Shown: one piece after another, positions 50,570-59,579 of the stretch | Position numbering within the stretch: position 1 is the first letter of the stretch | Layout of the letters: each line of letters begins with the position of its first letter | Assembly (NCBI GenBank): GCA_016707685.1 | Contig: JADJHE010000007.1 | Span: 105,185 to 169,184, forward strand | Origin: Bacteroidota bacterium | GTDB taxonomy: Bacteria > Bacteroidota > Bacteroidia > 2-12-FULL-35-15 | Length of the DNA stretch: 64,000 nucleotides | Reading direction: 5' to 3' | Program-made: the position numbers and the translations under genes | The notes under the pieces: model-generated | What the model was told of the DNA's origin: nothing | The model's database searches: none | Seen by the model: only the letters and a program-made list of their open reading frames with translations

Positions 50570-51235
50570 TTATTCGAAGTAAAATTTCAACTCATCATTA
50601 ATAATGGCATTGATTTCCTTATCGGCTCTATTGATAATCATAAAGTGGGAACCTTTATCGATAGTGTAATCTGCATTTATTTTATGATGTGGTAATACCT
50701 GATCGGCATTGCCATGAATGTGAACAATTGTTGAAGGATAGTCTTTGTTTTTCCAACTTACAATACAGTGCACTGCTCCTTTAAAGTAATTGGTTGGTGC
50801 TGTTTGTAGCATTTCTAAAAAACGAGCCGACTGTTCTTTGCTGTTTACTCCGAATTGTTTCTTCAATAACAATGCTCCATTGATATAATGTTTATCGTTT
50901 AGTAGCTTGTATAAAGGAATTTTATTCCAAAGTTTAATTTTAGCAGGGACTTCTGCTCTAGTTTTGCTACTCGATACCAAAAATGTTTTAATTGGATTTA
51001 GTTTCTTGCTTATTTCGGTTGCACACATACCACCAAAGGACACTCCAATTAAACAAAAAGGTTTGCTAGTGTCTATTTGAGCTGATAGTCGCAATGCATA
51101 ATGCTGCAACGATTCATTTTTATTAGGCTCCAGCCATTTGATGTGCTTGATGCTACAGTTGTTTAATTTTAAATTTTTAAACAATCGTTCATTTACACCC
51201 ATACCTGGAATGCAATAAATTGTTAGTGGTTCCAT
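50570..51235 (-). CDS. alpha/beta hydrolase
   Basis: About 221 residues with the alpha/beta-hydrolase fold: YCIPGMGVNERLF oxyanion region, nucleophile elbow GVSFGGMCA (Ser), acid in HGNADQVLP and a His in DKGSHFMI. The short length and lack of a cap suggest a simple esterase-like enzyme; substrate unknown. The frame extends to a TTG at 51253, but the ATG at 51235 is preferred. It lies about 37 bases upstream of the NlpC/P60 gene on the same strand. Confidence 0.88.
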   Translation of the reverse strand: MEPLTIYCIPGMGVNERLFKNLKLNNCSIKHIKWLEPNKNESLQHYALRLSAQIDTSKPFCLIGVSFGGMCATEISKKLNPIKTFLVSSSKTRAEVPAKIKLWNKIPLYKLLNDKHYINGALLLKKQFGVNSKEQSARFLEMLQTAPTNYFKGAVHCIVSWKNKDYPSTIVHIHGNADQVLPHHKINADYTIDKGSHFMIINRADKEINAIINDELKFYFE

Positions 51236-51273
51236 TTGGCTACAAAGGTACAAATTGAATTTGCTAACCTTAC

Positions 51274-51304
51274 TTTGTTATTAGCCGAAAAATTCCTATT
51301 TTTG
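51274..51304 (+). promoter_or_regulatory. promoter of the T9SS cargo/PorP cluster
   Basis: TTTG at 51274-51277, exactly 19 bases of spacer, TATTTTTG at 51297-51304; a full match to TTTG-N19-TAnnTTTG. The ATG is at 51351. Confidence 0.7.
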
Positions 51305-51350
51305 GTTGTAACCTTCTGGTTTACAAAATCGAAACACTTTGTTACTGAAA

Positions 51351-51983
51351 ATGCATAGATTAATTAAATATAGTTTAACACTTTCTCTGTTTTTAATAGG
51401 GACATTGGTTTATGCTCAAAAAATAGTTCATCCCGAAGTTCAAAATACCATAAAATTTACTGAGAATAAAAACCAATGGGAAAGTAATATCCTCTATCGT
51501 GCTTTTTTAGATGGTGGAAGTATGTTTTTGGAAAAAGATGGTTTTACTTATAATTTCTACAACCAAGATGCCTTACATCACAATCATGTTTTAAAAGCTG
51601 GTAAAGAGCCTTTACCAATTAACTCTCATGCTTTTAAAGTATGGTTTAAAAATGCTGTGCCTACGGTAAAAGCATATTCTAAACAAGCGACTCCAGATTA
51701 TTGCAATTTTTTTATTGGAAAGGATAAATCAAAATGGGCAGGGAATGTAAAAAATTACAAAGAAGTTGTTTATGATGATTTATATGAAGGAATCGATTTG
51801 CAACTAATTGGAATGCAAAATAGTTTGAAATATAATTTCTACGTTGCTCCAATGGCGAATGCACAGAATATTCAGCTTGAGTATGAAGGTGTTGAACTGA
51901 TATATCTGGAGAAAGGTGCTTTGAAAATAAAACAAGCATTAATGAAATTAAGAGCAAAATCCTTACGCATATCAGTGGATTGA
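51351..51983 (+). CDS. N-terminal fragment of the SBBP/PKD T9SS cargo (DUF7948-like)
   Basis: First reading-frame piece of a gene that runs from 51351 to 54899. A signal peptide (LTLSLFLIGTLVYAQ) leads to the N-terminal domain FTENKNQWESNILYRAFLDG and GSMFLEKDGFTYNFYN, typical of DUF7948-type Bacteroidota surface proteins. The frame ends at 51983 in a garbled stretch. Changing a few homopolymer lengths between about 51930 and 52025 restores ...QNPYAYQWIEGRKVEVP..., so the stop is probably not natural. The start ATG at 51351 is preferred over a TTG at 51339. Confidence 0.8.
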   Translation: MHRLIKYSLTLSLFLIGTLVYAQKIVHPEVQNTIKFTENKNQWESNILYRAFLDGGSMFLEKDGFTYNFYNQDALHHNHVLKAGKEPLPINSHAFKVWFKNAVPTVKAYSKQATPDYCNFFIGKDKSKWAGNVKNYKEVVYDDLYEGIDLQLIGMQNSLKYNFYVAPMANAQNIQLEYEGVELIYLEKGALKIKQALMKLRAKSLRISVD

Positions 51984-52138
51984 GGGGAGAAAGGTGGAGG
52001 TGCCCTTTGTGATTTCAAATTAGAAACAATACGGTATCATTTGATTTTCCTCGAGGTTATGATAAAAAATACGAATCAGTTATTGATCCAATTCTTGTTT
52101 TTGCATGCTCTTCTGGTTCTACTGCCGATAATTTTGGA

Positions 52139-52819
52139 ATGACTGCAACGTATGATGCACAAGGCAATTTGTATTCAGGCGGGACTTGTTTTGCACAGGG
52201 TTTTCCTACCACATTTGGAGCTATTGATCCAACCTATAATGGAATTGTTGTATACGGCAGAACAGATATTGTAATAACTAAATATGATTCATCTGGAACG
52301 TTTTTACAATATTCAACGTATTTCGGTGGTGCAACAAGTACAGAAGTAGTTAGTAGCATTATAGTGAATGGGCAGGATGAATTAATGTTATACGGTGTAA
52401 CTGGATCCAATGATTTTCCAATGGGACCTAATGCCTATGATTCAACTTTTGCTGGAGGAACAGCTTTAAGCTATGCTCCGAATGGAACGGAATATACAAA
52501 TGGAATCGATTTGTTTGTTTCGAAATTTAATCCAACAGGAACAGCTCTTTTAGGGTCTACTTATATTGGTGGAACACAAAATGACGGTGTAAATTCAAGT
52601 GCCACTCTTGTTTATAATTATGGCGATTATTACAGAGGAGAAATTCAAGTCGATCCATTTGGAAATTTTTATGTTGCTAGCTGTACTTATTCTGCTAATT
52701 TTCCAACTACAGCAGGAGTTGCCTCAGCCATTAAAAGTGGCGGTTTAGATGGAGTTGTGTTTAAATTTGATTCAATTCTGTCTAATTTATTGTGGAGTAC
52801 TTTATTGTGGAACGAGTGA
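52139..52819 (+). CDS. middle fragment of the SBBP/PKD T9SS cargo (SBBP repeats)
   Basis: Second frame piece; its coding sense already starts upstream at about 52025 (TVSFDFPRGYDKKYESVIDP). It contains beta-propeller SBBP repeats: ATYDAQGNLYSGGTCF, YDSSGTFLQYSTYFGG, KFNPTGTALLGSTYIGG and VDPFGNFYVAS. It ends at 52819 in SNLLWSTLLWNE, where a homopolymer change would give STYYGGTSDDACYAV and connect to the next piece. Confidence 0.75.
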   Translation: MTATYDAQGNLYSGGTCFAQGFPTTFGAIDPTYNGIVVYGRTDIVITKYDSSGTFLQYSTYFGGATSTEVVSSIIVNGQDELMLYGVTGSNDFPMGPNAYDSTFAGGTALSYAPNGTEYTNGIDLFVSKFNPTGTALLGSTYIGGTQNDGVNSSATLVYNYGDYYRGEIQVDPFGNFYVASCTYSANFPTTAGVASAIKSGGLDGVVFKFDSILSNLLWSTLLWNE

Positions 52820-54899
52820 TGATGCTTGTTATGCGGTAACAATTGACGATTCGTTAGCTGTATATGTAACAGGCGGAACGGCTAGTGTCAATTTCCCTGT
52901 AACAACAGGATCTATAAGTACAACTTATAATGGTGGTATTACAGATGGTTTTGTTTCCAAATTAAAAAATGATGGAACAAGTATTTTAAATTCAACATTT
53001 GTTGGAACTGCAGCCTATGATCAAACATTCTTTATTCAATTAGACAAAGATTTTGATGTTTACATTATTGGTCAAACTTTAGGTGTAATGCCCGTTTCTG
53101 CTGGTGTCTACTCAAATGCAAATAGTGGGCAATACATTTGGAAAATGACGAATGATTTAAGTGCTCAAATTTTCACAACCATTTTTGGTAATGGAAACGG
53201 GAGTATTAACATTTCTCCTTCAGCGTTTTTGGTTGATTATTGTGAAAATATTTATGTATCGGGTTGGGGTGGACATATTTTACAGGGCGTACCAACTAAT
53301 AACATGCCGCTTACTGCAAATGCAATTCAATCGACTACCGATGGATTTAATTTTTATTTGTTTGTTCTTTCCACCAATGCAAGTTCATTATTATATGCAA
53401 CTTATTTTGGAGGAGCACAAAGTCAGGAACACGTTGATGGCGGAACAAGTCGCTTTGATAAAAAAGGAATAATTTATCAGTCGGTTTGTGCTGGTTGCCC
53501 GGGCAATGATGATTTTCCTGTAACTCCAGGTTCTTGGCCATATCCAGCAGCTAACTATACGCCATTAGTACCAGGTGTTGCATCTACAGGGATTAATATG
53601 AGTACTAATTGTAATAATGGAACCTTCAAATTCGATTTTCAAGTTGCTATTGCCGATGCAAATTTTACAGTAGATTATTTAGAAGGTTGTGCGCCATTAA
53701 CTGTTGAATTCGAAAATCAAAGTACAGGTGGTAGCTATTTATGGAACTTTGGAAACAATGATACAACCTCAACAGTATTTAATCCTATCAGAACATATCC
53801 TACTCCAGGTACCTATTTAGTTGAACTTTATATTTTCAATCCAGCAAGTTGCAATATTTGGGATACCGCTTTTCAATATGTAACTGTTCATCCTCCAATT
53901 ACTGCCGATTTTGATTTTGTTTCTGTGCCTTGTTCTAACCAAGTAGCTTTTAATGATTCATCTGCTGTAGCTCCAGTTTCTTGGTTGTGGTATTTCGATG
54001 ATGGCGATTCTTCTCTTGTTCAAAATCCTATTCATGTGTATGATACATCGGGTGTTTACGATGTTCAATTGATTTCAACAAACACCTTCGGTTGTAAAGA
54101 CACTACACTTGTTCAGGTAGAAATAAATTTAGCAAACACAACAATAAGTCCAAGTGATACCATTTGTTTTCAATCGAATGGAACACAACTTTTAGCTACA
54201 GGAGGCTTTGCTTATAGTTGGCTTCCTTCAGCGGGTTTAAGCAATGTAAGCATTCAGAACCCTATTGCGAACCCATCGGCTACAACAACCTATACGGTGA
54301 GCATTTCAACCACAAATACAGCTGGTGATACTTGTATTCAAACACAAACCACTACAGTTTACGTTATTAATCCAACATCTTTTACTATCGTAGCATCAGC
54401 TGATAATGATACTATTGCAGAAGGTGAATCAACAATCATTCACGCTATTTCTACTCCTGCTGTTCCTGTGATATGGCAAAATGGAGGTTTTGCAAATCCG
54501 AATTTAAATAATCAAACGGTAAGTCCTACCGAGACTACAACGTATTATGTTTCAATTTTAGATTCAACAGGTTGTCCAAAAATAACAAGCATTACAGTTT
54601 ATGTTTTGAATATGAAATGTAGAACAGAAGATGTATTTGTTCCAAATACATTCACACCTAATGGTGATGGACAAAATGATGTTTTATTTGTGAGAGGAAA
54701 TGTTATTCAAGAATTATACTTTGCTGTATACAATCGCTGGGGTGAAATGGTTTTTGAAACCACAGATTTTACAAAAGGATGGGATGGTATATACAAAGGT
54801 ATGAAAGCCGATCCTGCAGTTTTTGCGTGGTATTTAAGAGTAAAGTGCTACAATGGTGATGAGCTTAAAAAGAAAGGGAATACAACTTTAATTAGATAA
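52749..54899 (+). CDS. C-terminal fragment of the T9SS cargo with PKD domains and type-B sorting domain
   Basis: Third frame piece. The true reading enters near 52805 (CGTSDDACYAVTIDD); the residues before it are out of frame. More SBBP repeats follow, then PKD domains (SYLWNFGNNDTTSTVF, WLWYFDDGDSSLVQNP), an Ig-like module and the gliding-motility C-terminal domain (VFVPNTFTPNGDGQND, YNRWGEMVF, GWDGIYKG and final GNTTLIR). It is followed by PorP/SprF with a 1-base overlap, the usual arrangement for type-B T9SS cargo and its partner. The whole protein would be about 1180 residues. Confidence 0.85.
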   Translation: MELCLNLIQFCLIYCGVLYCGTSDDACYAVTIDDSLAVYVTGGTASVNFPVTTGSISTTYNGGITDGFVSKLKNDGTSILNSTFVGTAAYDQTFFIQLDKDFDVYIIGQTLGVMPVSAGVYSNANSGQYIWKMTNDLSAQIFTTIFGNGNGSINISPSAFLVDYCENIYVSGWGGHILQGVPTNNMPLTANAIQSTTDGFNFYLFVLSTNASSLLYATYFGGAQSQEHVDGGTSRFDKKGIIYQSVCAGCPGNDDFPVTPGSWPYPAANYTPLVPGVASTGINMSTNCNNGTFKFDFQVAIADANFTVDYLEGCAPLTVEFENQSTGGSYLWNFGNNDTTSTVFNPIRTYPTPGTYLVELYIFNPASCNIWDTAFQYVTVHPPITADFDFVSVPCSNQVAFNDSSAVAPVSWLWYFDDGDSSLVQNPIHVYDTSGVYDVQLISTNTFGCKDTTLVQVEINLANTTISPSDTICFQSNGTQLLATGGFAYSWLPSAGLSNVSIQNPIANPSATTTYTVSISTTNTAGDTCIQTQTTTVYVINPTSFTIVASADNDTIAEGESTIIHAISTPAVPVIWQNGGFANPNLNNQTVSPTETTTYYVSILDSTGCPKITSITVYVLNMKCRTEDVFVPNTFTPNGDGQNDVLFVRGNVIQELYFAVYNRWGEMVFETTDFTKGWDGIYKGMKADPAVFAWYLRVKCYNGDELKKKGNTTLIR

Positions 54900-55915
54900 T
54901 GAATAAACTGAAATACAGCATCTGTTTTATGTTTTTAACTGTAACGATTGTTTACGGTCAGGATATTCATTTGTCGCAATACAACGCATCACCACAAAAT
55001 TTAAATCCAGCCCAAACGGGTTTGTTTGATGGCGATTGGCGTTTTGTTGGAAATTATAGAAGTCAGTGGGCTGCAATCCCTGTTCCTTATAAAACATTTA
55101 GCATTTCAGCTGACAATCGCTTAAAAACGAAATTGCAAAACGATGCGCCTGCTGCTGGATTGATTGTTAATACTGACAGAGCAGGTGATTCAAGGTTCAC
55201 AACCATGCAAGTGTTCGTTTCTGGATCATACATCAAAAAGCTAAATAACGATTCAACTCATTTTGTTTCTATAGGAATTCAGCCTGGTATTACTACCAAA
55301 AGTTTTGATGTGAATGCATTAACATTCGATAATCAATATGATGGAGATACCTACAATGCCAGTTTGCCTTCTGGTGCAAATTTTCCCAAAACAAGAATTA
55401 CTTATTTTGATATTGGAGGAGGATTGGCTTATTTGTGGAGAAAAAATAAGCGAACAAAAATTAATTTTAGTGTATCCATGTTGCATTTAAATAAACCGAA
55501 ACAGTCATTTTTTAACGATAATTCAATTAAGTTGGATATGAAATTTAATGCAAGTGCCATTGCTCAATTTCCTGTTTCTGCAAAGTTGGATGTGTTGCCA
55601 TCGTTTCTTTATCAAAAGCAAGGAAAGTTTATTGAAACATTACTAGGTGTATTTGGTAAGTATCATTTAGCTCCTATAAATGGATTAGAAACAGCTATTT
55701 CCTTAGGTGCATTTTACCGATTAAAAGATGCCTTTATCCTTGCTGTAAATATGGATTATAAAAATTTTAATGTAGGTGTCAGTTATGATGTGAATACTTC
55801 AAAATTAATAGAGGCAACGAATAGAAGAGGTGGTTTTGAAGTTTCCATTATTTATATTTTCAAAAAAATGGTTCCCTTTGTTGCAAAAAAACGTGTTTGT
55901 CCAACCGATATGTAA
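54899..55915 (+). CDS. PorP/SprF family T9SS outer-membrane protein
   Basis: A 338-residue beta-barrel with signal peptide CFMFLTVTIVYGQ and the family opening DIHLSQYNASPQNLNPAQTG, then FDGDWRFVGNYRSQWAAIPVPYKTFS. In Flavobacterium, SprF acts with SprB, exporting and anchoring a type-B cargo. Here it follows directly after such a cargo gene, whose stop TAA overlaps this ATG by one base, and before an OmpA-like gene. The three probably form one secretion/attachment unit. The C-terminus does not end in the usual barrel aromatic (VAKKRVCPTDM), a minor oddity. Confidence 0.9.
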   Translation: MNKLKYSICFMFLTVTIVYGQDIHLSQYNASPQNLNPAQTGLFDGDWRFVGNYRSQWAAIPVPYKTFSISADNRLKTKLQNDAPAAGLIVNTDRAGDSRFTTMQVFVSGSYIKKLNNDSTHFVSIGIQPGITTKSFDVNALTFDNQYDGDTYNASLPSGANFPKTRITYFDIGGGLAYLWRKNKRTKINFSVSMLHLNKPKQSFFNDNSIKLDMKFNASAIAQFPVSAKLDVLPSFLYQKQGKFIETLLGVFGKYHLAPINGLETAISLGAFYRLKDAFILAVNMDYKNFNVGVSYDVNTSKLIEATNRRGGFEVSIIYIFKKMVPFVAKKRVCPTDM

Positions 55916-55986
55916 TGTATGAACTTATTCAGAAGCGTTTTTAATTCACTTGCTTTTTTCAAAAACAGTAAAATCTTTTTACAGTT

Positions 55987-57927
55987 TTGACTATTTTCTT
56001 TCTGTTTTTTTCTAATGGTGTTTCTGCTCAAAAATTGAAGCAGTTGCTCGAAGATGGCGATAAAGCATTTGCTGAAAACGACTTTTTTAGTGCTGCTATC
56101 TATTATAATAAAGCCATTTTACAAGATTCATCCGACATTTCCATTCAATACAAATATGCTGAAGCAAGTCGTTTGAATTTTGATTATGATATTGCTGATA
56201 GGTGGTACAATAAAGTTTATAAAAAGGATCCTTCTGGTAAACTTTATCCTGAATGTGTTTTTTGGTTAGCTACGATTAAAAAAAGCAAAGGCAAGTATAA
56301 AGACGCAAAAAAAATGTTCGAGAAGTATGCGAAGAAGAACAAGAAGAAAAAAGATAGTTATTATGTAAAAAAAGCAAATCAAGAAGTTCTTTCGTGTGAT
56401 TATGCGCAGTTGCTGGTTGCTCGTACTGATAAAACGGTAACAATAATTCATCTCGATAGTGCTGTAAATAGTAAGGTTTCGGAGTATGCTCCTGTGCAAG
56501 TAGATAGTGTTTTGTATTTTTCATCATTACGAGATGCAAAGGATAGAGATAAAAAAAATCATGTTAATTACAATAAAATTTATACATCTAAACGCGACTC
56601 TATTAAGTGGTACAAGGCAAATGAATTAGATACATTGTTTAATAAATCTGGTGTTCATAATGCGAATACTGCTTTTAATGAAGATTTTACTCGTGTTTAC
56701 ATTACTCGTTGTGATCAAAAAAATGCACAAGACTTTAGTTGTGAAATTTATTTAACTGAATTTAAAAATGGACATTGGCAGACATTGAAAAAATTGCCTT
56801 CTGAAATCAATTTGCCTGGAAGTAATAATACGCAGCCAGCAGTAGGTTTTTTAGGTGATGAAGAAGTATTGTTTTTTTCCTCTAATAGAGCAGGTGGAGA
56901 AGGCAAGATGGATATTTGGTACAGTAGAATAAATAAAGACGGAACGTATGGGAAAGCTATAAATGCTGGAAAAAAGGTGAATTCAATTGAGGATGAAAAA
57001 ACTCCTTACTATTGCAAACCTTGTCAGGAATTATTTTTTAGTAGTACATGGCACAAAGGATTGGGCGGCTTGGATATTTTTAAAAGTGCTTATAAGGATG
57101 GCGAATTGGGAGAACCTGCTAATTTGGGCGTGCCAATCAATACAAGTTATAATGATTTATATTTTAGTATCAATTCCACCAAAACGGAAGCTTATTTATC
57201 ATCAAACCGTCCCGGTTCTTATTTCGAAGAAAAAGAAAGTTGTTGCAACGATATTTACATGTTTAAAATTCCACAAATTACAGAACCACCTAAAAAAGTG
57301 GATAGTACACAGATCTTTGTTACTCAAATGAAATTACTCGTGCCCTTAACGTTGTATTTTCATAACGATGAGCCCGATAAAAAAACATTGGCTGTAACAA
57401 CAAAAAAATCATACAAAAAAGCATGGGAAGAATACACCGCTATGCGAGAACAATATAAAAAAGAGTACAGTAAAGGTGCGAGCGAAAAAGATTATGAAAG
57501 AGCAACAAATGATATCGAAGCCTTGTTTGACGACAGTGTTGATGCAGGAATGCAAGATTTGGAACGTTTTGCTCAGTTGCTCATAAAAGTTCTTAAAAAC
57601 AATGAAAAAGTGACAATTACAATGAAAGGTTTTTGTAGTCCATTGGCTTCTACTGATTACAACGTGAATTTAGCAAAACGAAGAATATCGAGTTTGAAAA
57701 ATTACTTTATGGAGTATGAAAATGGTATTCTTATGAAATACGTGAATAATCTGAATCCATCTGAAGGGAGTATTACTTTTTATGAAGAGGAAATTGGGGA
57801 GTTAAAAGCTCGTCCGAATGTAAGTGATGACTACTATGACACTAAAAATTCAATCTATAATCCAGCTGCAGCTTTAGAGCGAAAAATTCAAATCATTGCC
57901 ATATCCACCTTTTCTGCTCCTCAGTAG
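55987..57927 (+). CDS. TPR/PD40/OmpA-like protein of the T9SS cluster, frameshifted start
   Basis: A 646-residue envelope protein similar in layout to PorE/SprE-type proteins. N-terminal TPR repeats (LLEDGDKAFAENDFFSAAIYYN) are followed by PD40 propeller repeats (LFFSSNRAGGEGKMDIWY, AYLSSNRPGSYF) and a C-terminal OmpA-like region (VTITMKGFCSPLASTDYNVNLAKRRISSLKNY). The frame begins at a TTG at 55987. The ATG at 55919 reads MNLFRSVFNSLAFFKNSKIF up to a stop at 55990; one extra T at 55985-55988 would join it to LTIFFLFFSNGVSAQ and give a good signal peptide. So the native start is probably 55919. It probably links the outer membrane to peptidoglycan. Confidence 0.8.
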   Translation: MTIFFLFFSNGVSAQKLKQLLEDGDKAFAENDFFSAAIYYNKAILQDSSDISIQYKYAEASRLNFDYDIADRWYNKVYKKDPSGKLYPECVFWLATIKKSKGKYKDAKKMFEKYAKKNKKKKDSYYVKKANQEVLSCDYAQLLVARTDKTVTIIHLDSAVNSKVSEYAPVQVDSVLYFSSLRDAKDRDKKNHVNYNKIYTSKRDSIKWYKANELDTLFNKSGVHNANTAFNEDFTRVYITRCDQKNAQDFSCEIYLTEFKNGHWQTLKKLPSEINLPGSNNTQPAVGFLGDEEVLFFSSNRAGGEGKMDIWYSRINKDGTYGKAINAGKKVNSIEDEKTPYYCKPCQELFFSSTWHKGLGGLDIFKSAYKDGELGEPANLGVPINTSYNDLYFSINSTKTEAYLSSNRPGSYFEEKESCCNDIYMFKIPQITEPPKKVDSTQIFVTQMKLLVPLTLYFHNDEPDKKTLAVTTKKSYKKAWEEYTAMREQYKKEYSKGASEKDYERATNDIEALFDDSVDAGMQDLERFAQLLIKVLKNNEKVTITMKGFCSPLASTDYNVNLAKRRISSLKNYFMEYENGILMKYVNNLNPSEGSITFYEEEIGELKARPNVSDDYYDTKNSIYNPAAALERKIQIIAISTFSAPQ

Positions 57928-58022
57928 GTTTGTAGCCAATATTTTTCGTAAAAACAAATTGTTCCGGGATTTCATTTTACCCTTAAAAATGCTTAATTTT
58001 GTTATAAGTACAAAATAAGTCT

Positions 58023-59570
58023 ATGCGCCATTTTTTCAAAGTTTTTTTCATCCTATTCCCAGTTGTGTTATTTGCACAACCCAATCAAGCAGTTAATCCG
58101 AATGGTTATAACAAATTTTATCATGAAAATGGTAAGGTTTCGAGTGAAGGAACCATGCGTGATGGTAAGCCGGATGGCTATTGGAAAACATATTCCTTAT
58201 CTGGGGTTTTAAAGTCGGAAGGAAATCGTAAAAATTTCCAATTAGATAGCACTTGGAAATTTTATAGTGAAAACGGAAAATTAGCTTTTGAGTTTAATTA
58301 TAAAGAAGGTAAAAAAAGTGGGCTTAAAAAAAATTATGATACGAAAGACGGTTTTTTAATTACAGCAGAAAATTACGACAGTGATGTGAAACAAGGGAAT
58401 ACCATTCTTTTTTATCCTGATGGAAAAGTTAAGCAAACAATTCCTTTTGTTGCTGGTAAAGAAGAAGGCTTTGGTTATGAATATGCACCAGATAGCACTA
58501 TTATTACCATCACAGAATACAAAATGGGTTTCATTAAGTATGAAGAACGTATCAATAGACGTGATGCAAAAGGATTAAAACAAGGGATGTGGAAAGTCTT
58601 TTATCCTACTGGCATCGTTCAAACAGAAGTTCCATATTCGGATGATAAGATGAATGGGTATCTAAAAGAATATTCTCCTAAAGGAGGTTTGTTGAATACA
58701 ACTAAATACGTTAATGGAGTTCTACAAACCAATGTTCCTGAGCTAGCTAAAGTAGATGTTAAAACCTATTATTATCCAGATGGCAAGATAAAGTATGTTG
58801 GAACCTATAAAGAAGATGTTCCAGAAGGTATTCATCGCGAGTTTACACCAGAAGGCGAAGTTAAAAGTGCTAAAATATATGCCGAAGGAATTTTAATTGG
58901 TGAAGGGATAATAGATACTTTGGGTAGACAGCAAGGACCATGGAAAGAGTTTCATACAAATGGTGAAATTAAATCGCAAGGAGAATATTTAAATGGAAAA
59001 CGAATTGGTGAGTGGGTGTTTTATCATCCGAATAAAAAAATAGAACAAAAAGGGAAATATGATAAAAAAGGCAAAGCACAGGGGCCTTGGAAGTGGTATT
59101 ATGAGAGTGGAAATATACTACGAGAAGAAAACTACCTGAATGATCGTCAGGATGGTTTCATGACGGAATACGATGATGCAGGAAAAGTAATTACAAAAGG
59201 TGAATACATTGATGGTTATAAAGAAGGCGAATGGTTTTTAGAATTGCAAGATTATCGAGAGGAAGGAACTTATAAAGGTGATAAAAGAGATGGAGCTTGG
59301 AAGCACTATTTTCTGAATACAAATAAAGTTCGTTACGAAGGAAAATACATTGATGGCACGCCAGATGGAATGCAGGTATATTATTATGAAAACGGGAAAG
59401 AGCGACAAACGGGAAAATATATTGGAGGATTAAAAGAAGGAGTTTGGAAATTTTATGATGAGCAAGGTTTCTTGATATTAATTATCACTTTTAAAAATGA
59501 CATTGAAATTAAATTCGATGGTGTTAAAATAAATCCAGAGGTGCCAACTTCTGCTCCTAGTATTAAATAG
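58023..59570 (+). CDS. exported MORN-repeat protein (YwqK-like)
   Basis: A 515-residue exported protein with signal peptide FFILFPVVLFAQ. About 18 tandem repeats of the type YYENGKxxxxGxYxxGxxxGxWxxY fill the rest (HENGKVSSEGTMRDGKPDGYW, HTNGEIKSQGEYLNGKRIGEW). Homologues are often annotated as YwqK antitoxins, but that name comes from one Bacillus locus and no toxin is adjacent. A structural or binding role outside the inner membrane is more likely. A TAATTTTG box lies at 57994-58001, without a good -33 box. Confidence 0.8.
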   Translation: MRHFFKVFFILFPVVLFAQPNQAVNPNGYNKFYHENGKVSSEGTMRDGKPDGYWKTYSLSGVLKSEGNRKNFQLDSTWKFYSENGKLAFEFNYKEGKKSGLKKNYDTKDGFLITAENYDSDVKQGNTILFYPDGKVKQTIPFVAGKEEGFGYEYAPDSTIITITEYKMGFIKYEERINRRDAKGLKQGMWKVFYPTGIVQTEVPYSDDKMNGYLKEYSPKGGLLNTTKYVNGVLQTNVPELAKVDVKTYYYPDGKIKYVGTYKEDVPEGIHREFTPEGEVKSAKIYAEGILIGEGIIDTLGRQQGPWKEFHTNGEIKSQGEYLNGKRIGEWVFYHPNKKIEQKGKYDKKGKAQGPWKWYYESGNILREENYLNDRQDGFMTEYDDAGKVITKGEYIDGYKEGEWFLELQDYREEGTYKGDKRDGAWKHYFLNTNKVRYEGKYIDGTPDGMQVYYYENGKERQTGKYIGGLKEGVWKFYDEQGFLILIITFKNDIEIKFDGVKINPEVPTSAPSIK

Positions 59571-59579
59571 TAGAATTAG

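Noticed and set aside
58023..59570. A toxin-antitoxin system, from YwqK-type repeats
   Set aside because: Only MORN-like repeats and a signal peptide are present; no toxin gene is adjacent and the repeats occur in many unrelated proteins.
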